Source: Flavobacteriaceae bacterium
Lineage (GTDB): Bacteria > Bacteroidota > Bacteroidia > Flavobacteriales > Flavobacteriaceae
Reading direction: 5' to 3'
Assembly: GCA_947457255.1 (NCBI GenBank)
Contig: CANGUZ010000015.1
Location: 1 to 44,813, forward strand
Length of the DNA stretch: 44,813 nt
Part shown: positions 44,134-44,813 of the stretch, one piece after another
Layout of the letters: the number at the start of each line of letters is the position of its first letter
Position numbering within the stretch: the first letter of the stretch is position 1
Notes under the pieces: generated by a model
What the model was told of the DNA's origin: nothing
Seen by the model: the letters and a program-made list of their open reading frames with translations, nothing else
Databases searched by the model: none
Position numbers and translations under genes: made by a program

Positions 44134-44813
44134 TTAATTAATTAAAAATGGTGTTTTACCATCGGTTACTATTATTTTTGCATTCGGAGATTTTGATAAT
44201 TCATTAAAAGCATCTATACTTCTAAGTTGTAGTATTTCATCAGTCAAGCCTTCTGAAAGAATTTTTTGTGCATCTCTTGTTCCTGTAGCTTCAATAATTT
44301 TTCTTTCGGCTTCAAATTTTTCTTGTTTTAAAACAAATTCCATTCGCATTGCATCTTGTTCCGCTTGTAATTTGCTTTCTATAGATTGTGATAACCCTTG
44401 TGGCAGTTGAATGCTTTTCATCAATACAGACTCGATAACAATTCCTTTATTTAATAAATTATTAGACATCCTTTTTTGAATATCAGATTCAATATCTGAC
44501 CTTTTTCCAGAGTGCATGTCTTTTGCAAAATATTGAGAGCAGACATCTGCCGACGCTGATCTAAATACATTAGCAATGATACCTTCATAATTCAAACCTA
44601 AATCGTTTACAATCTTTACCACTTCAGTTTTTTCAAGTCGATAAAGGATTGATATTTGAGAGTTAATGCTTAAACCCTCTTTACTAGGTAGATTTAAACT
44701 TAATTCTAAGTTTCTTGTTTGAATTGAAGTTCGAATAATTCTTGAAATAAATGGGTTAAAAAAAACGGGTCCCTGCGGATGTACTTTTTCGGAAAGTTTT
44801 CCTAATTTTTGTT
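44134..44813 (-). CDS. Prohibitin family (SPFH/Band 7) protein, 5' end outside window
   Basis: The open frame runs without a stop to the window edge, so the N-terminal membrane anchor is missing and the true start lies beyond 44813. The 225 visible residues show the SPFH core (HPQGPVFFNPFI, LNLPSKEGLSINSQISILYRL, IIANVFRSASADV) and the Glu/Lys-rich coiled coil (SIESKLQAEQDAMRMEF, RKIIEATGTRDAQ). The tail ends NAKIIVTDGKTPFLIN. Members form ring-like membrane scaffolds that affect membrane protein quality control. The gene precedes icd by 11 bases, so the two may share a transcript. Confidence 0.87.
   Translation of the reverse strand, partial: QKLGKLSEKVHPQGPVFFNPFISRIIRTSIQTRNLELSLNLPSKEGLSINSQISILYRLEKTEVVKIVNDLGLNYEGIIANVFRSASADVCSQYFAKDMHSGKRSDIESDIQKRMSNNLLNKGIVIESVLMKSIQLPQGLSQSIESKLQAEQDAMRMEFVLKQEKFEAERKIIEATGTRDAQKILSEGLTDEILQLRSIDAFNELSKSPNAKIIVTDGKTPFLIN

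Overview
The window looks like a chromosomal segment from a flavobacterium (Flavobacteriaceae, most like Flavobacterium). The DNA is very AT-rich and start codons are preceded by A-rich stretches rather than Shine-Dalgarno sequences. Several intergenic regions carry Bacteroidetes-type promoters (TTG, 18-20 bases, TAnnTTTG). Type IX secretion (T9SS) and gliding genes are present: porU, porV and gldJ, plus two cargo proteins with type A and type B C-terminal sorting signals. Eukaryote-type GSII lies beside GSIII, which also fits this group.

Layout. 0.1-2.2 kb: secreted GH13 alpha-amylase with a T9SS type A signal. 2.5-11.6 kb: a three-gene surface unit made of a 2091-residue repeat protein with a type B sorting domain, a PorP/SprF-family barrel and a PorE-like TPR/propeller/OmpA lipid-side partner. 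11.7-13.4 kb: an accessory pocket with a 320-bp non-coding stretch, a small beta-barrel protein and an orphan lipoprotein. 13.4-18.6 kb, minus strand: acyltransferase-3/SGNH protein, pdhC, pdhA and cdd. 18.8-25.7 kb: porV and porU on the minus strand, divergent from gldJ. 25.8-27.6 kb: murF, then an unusual tRNA-like / GIY-YIG ORF / tRNA-Val locus. 27.7-31.0 kb, minus strand: folC, a TonB-like protein and anmK. 31.1-35.0 kb, plus strand: acyl-CoA dehydrogenase, SDR, a truncated BRO-N fragment, an SprT-like protein and mannose-1-phosphate guanylyltransferase. 35.1-39.5 kb: TerC-family protein, then GSII and GSIII facing away from each other across a 197-bp control region. 39.6-42.6 kb: an overlapping pair of double-domain OmpA-like proteins and a PurM-type synthetase. 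42.7-44.8 kb, minus strand: icd and the 3' part of a prohibitin-family gene that runs off the window.

How the genes fit together. PorU and PorV are the outer-membrane shuttle and signal peptidase of the T9SS, and GldJ is the lipoprotein of its gliding and secretion core. The amylase and the giant repeat protein are likely cargo of that machine; the PorP/SprF and PorE-like proteins next to the giant protein are likely its dedicated helpers. Most other genes are housekeeping: pyruvate dehydrogenase, TCA cycle, peptidoglycan, folate, purine and glutamine synthesis.

The most unusual observations are three. First, a small GIY-YIG ORF sits between two copies of a tRNA-plus-terminator module, and its stop codon lies inside the 5' end of the damaged copy. 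Second, a short palindromic element appears both upstream of and, in frame, inside the purM-like gene. Third, repeated AGGGTA half-sites lie between the two glutamine synthetase genes. I found no CRISPR array, no intact insertion sequence, no prophage and no defence island.
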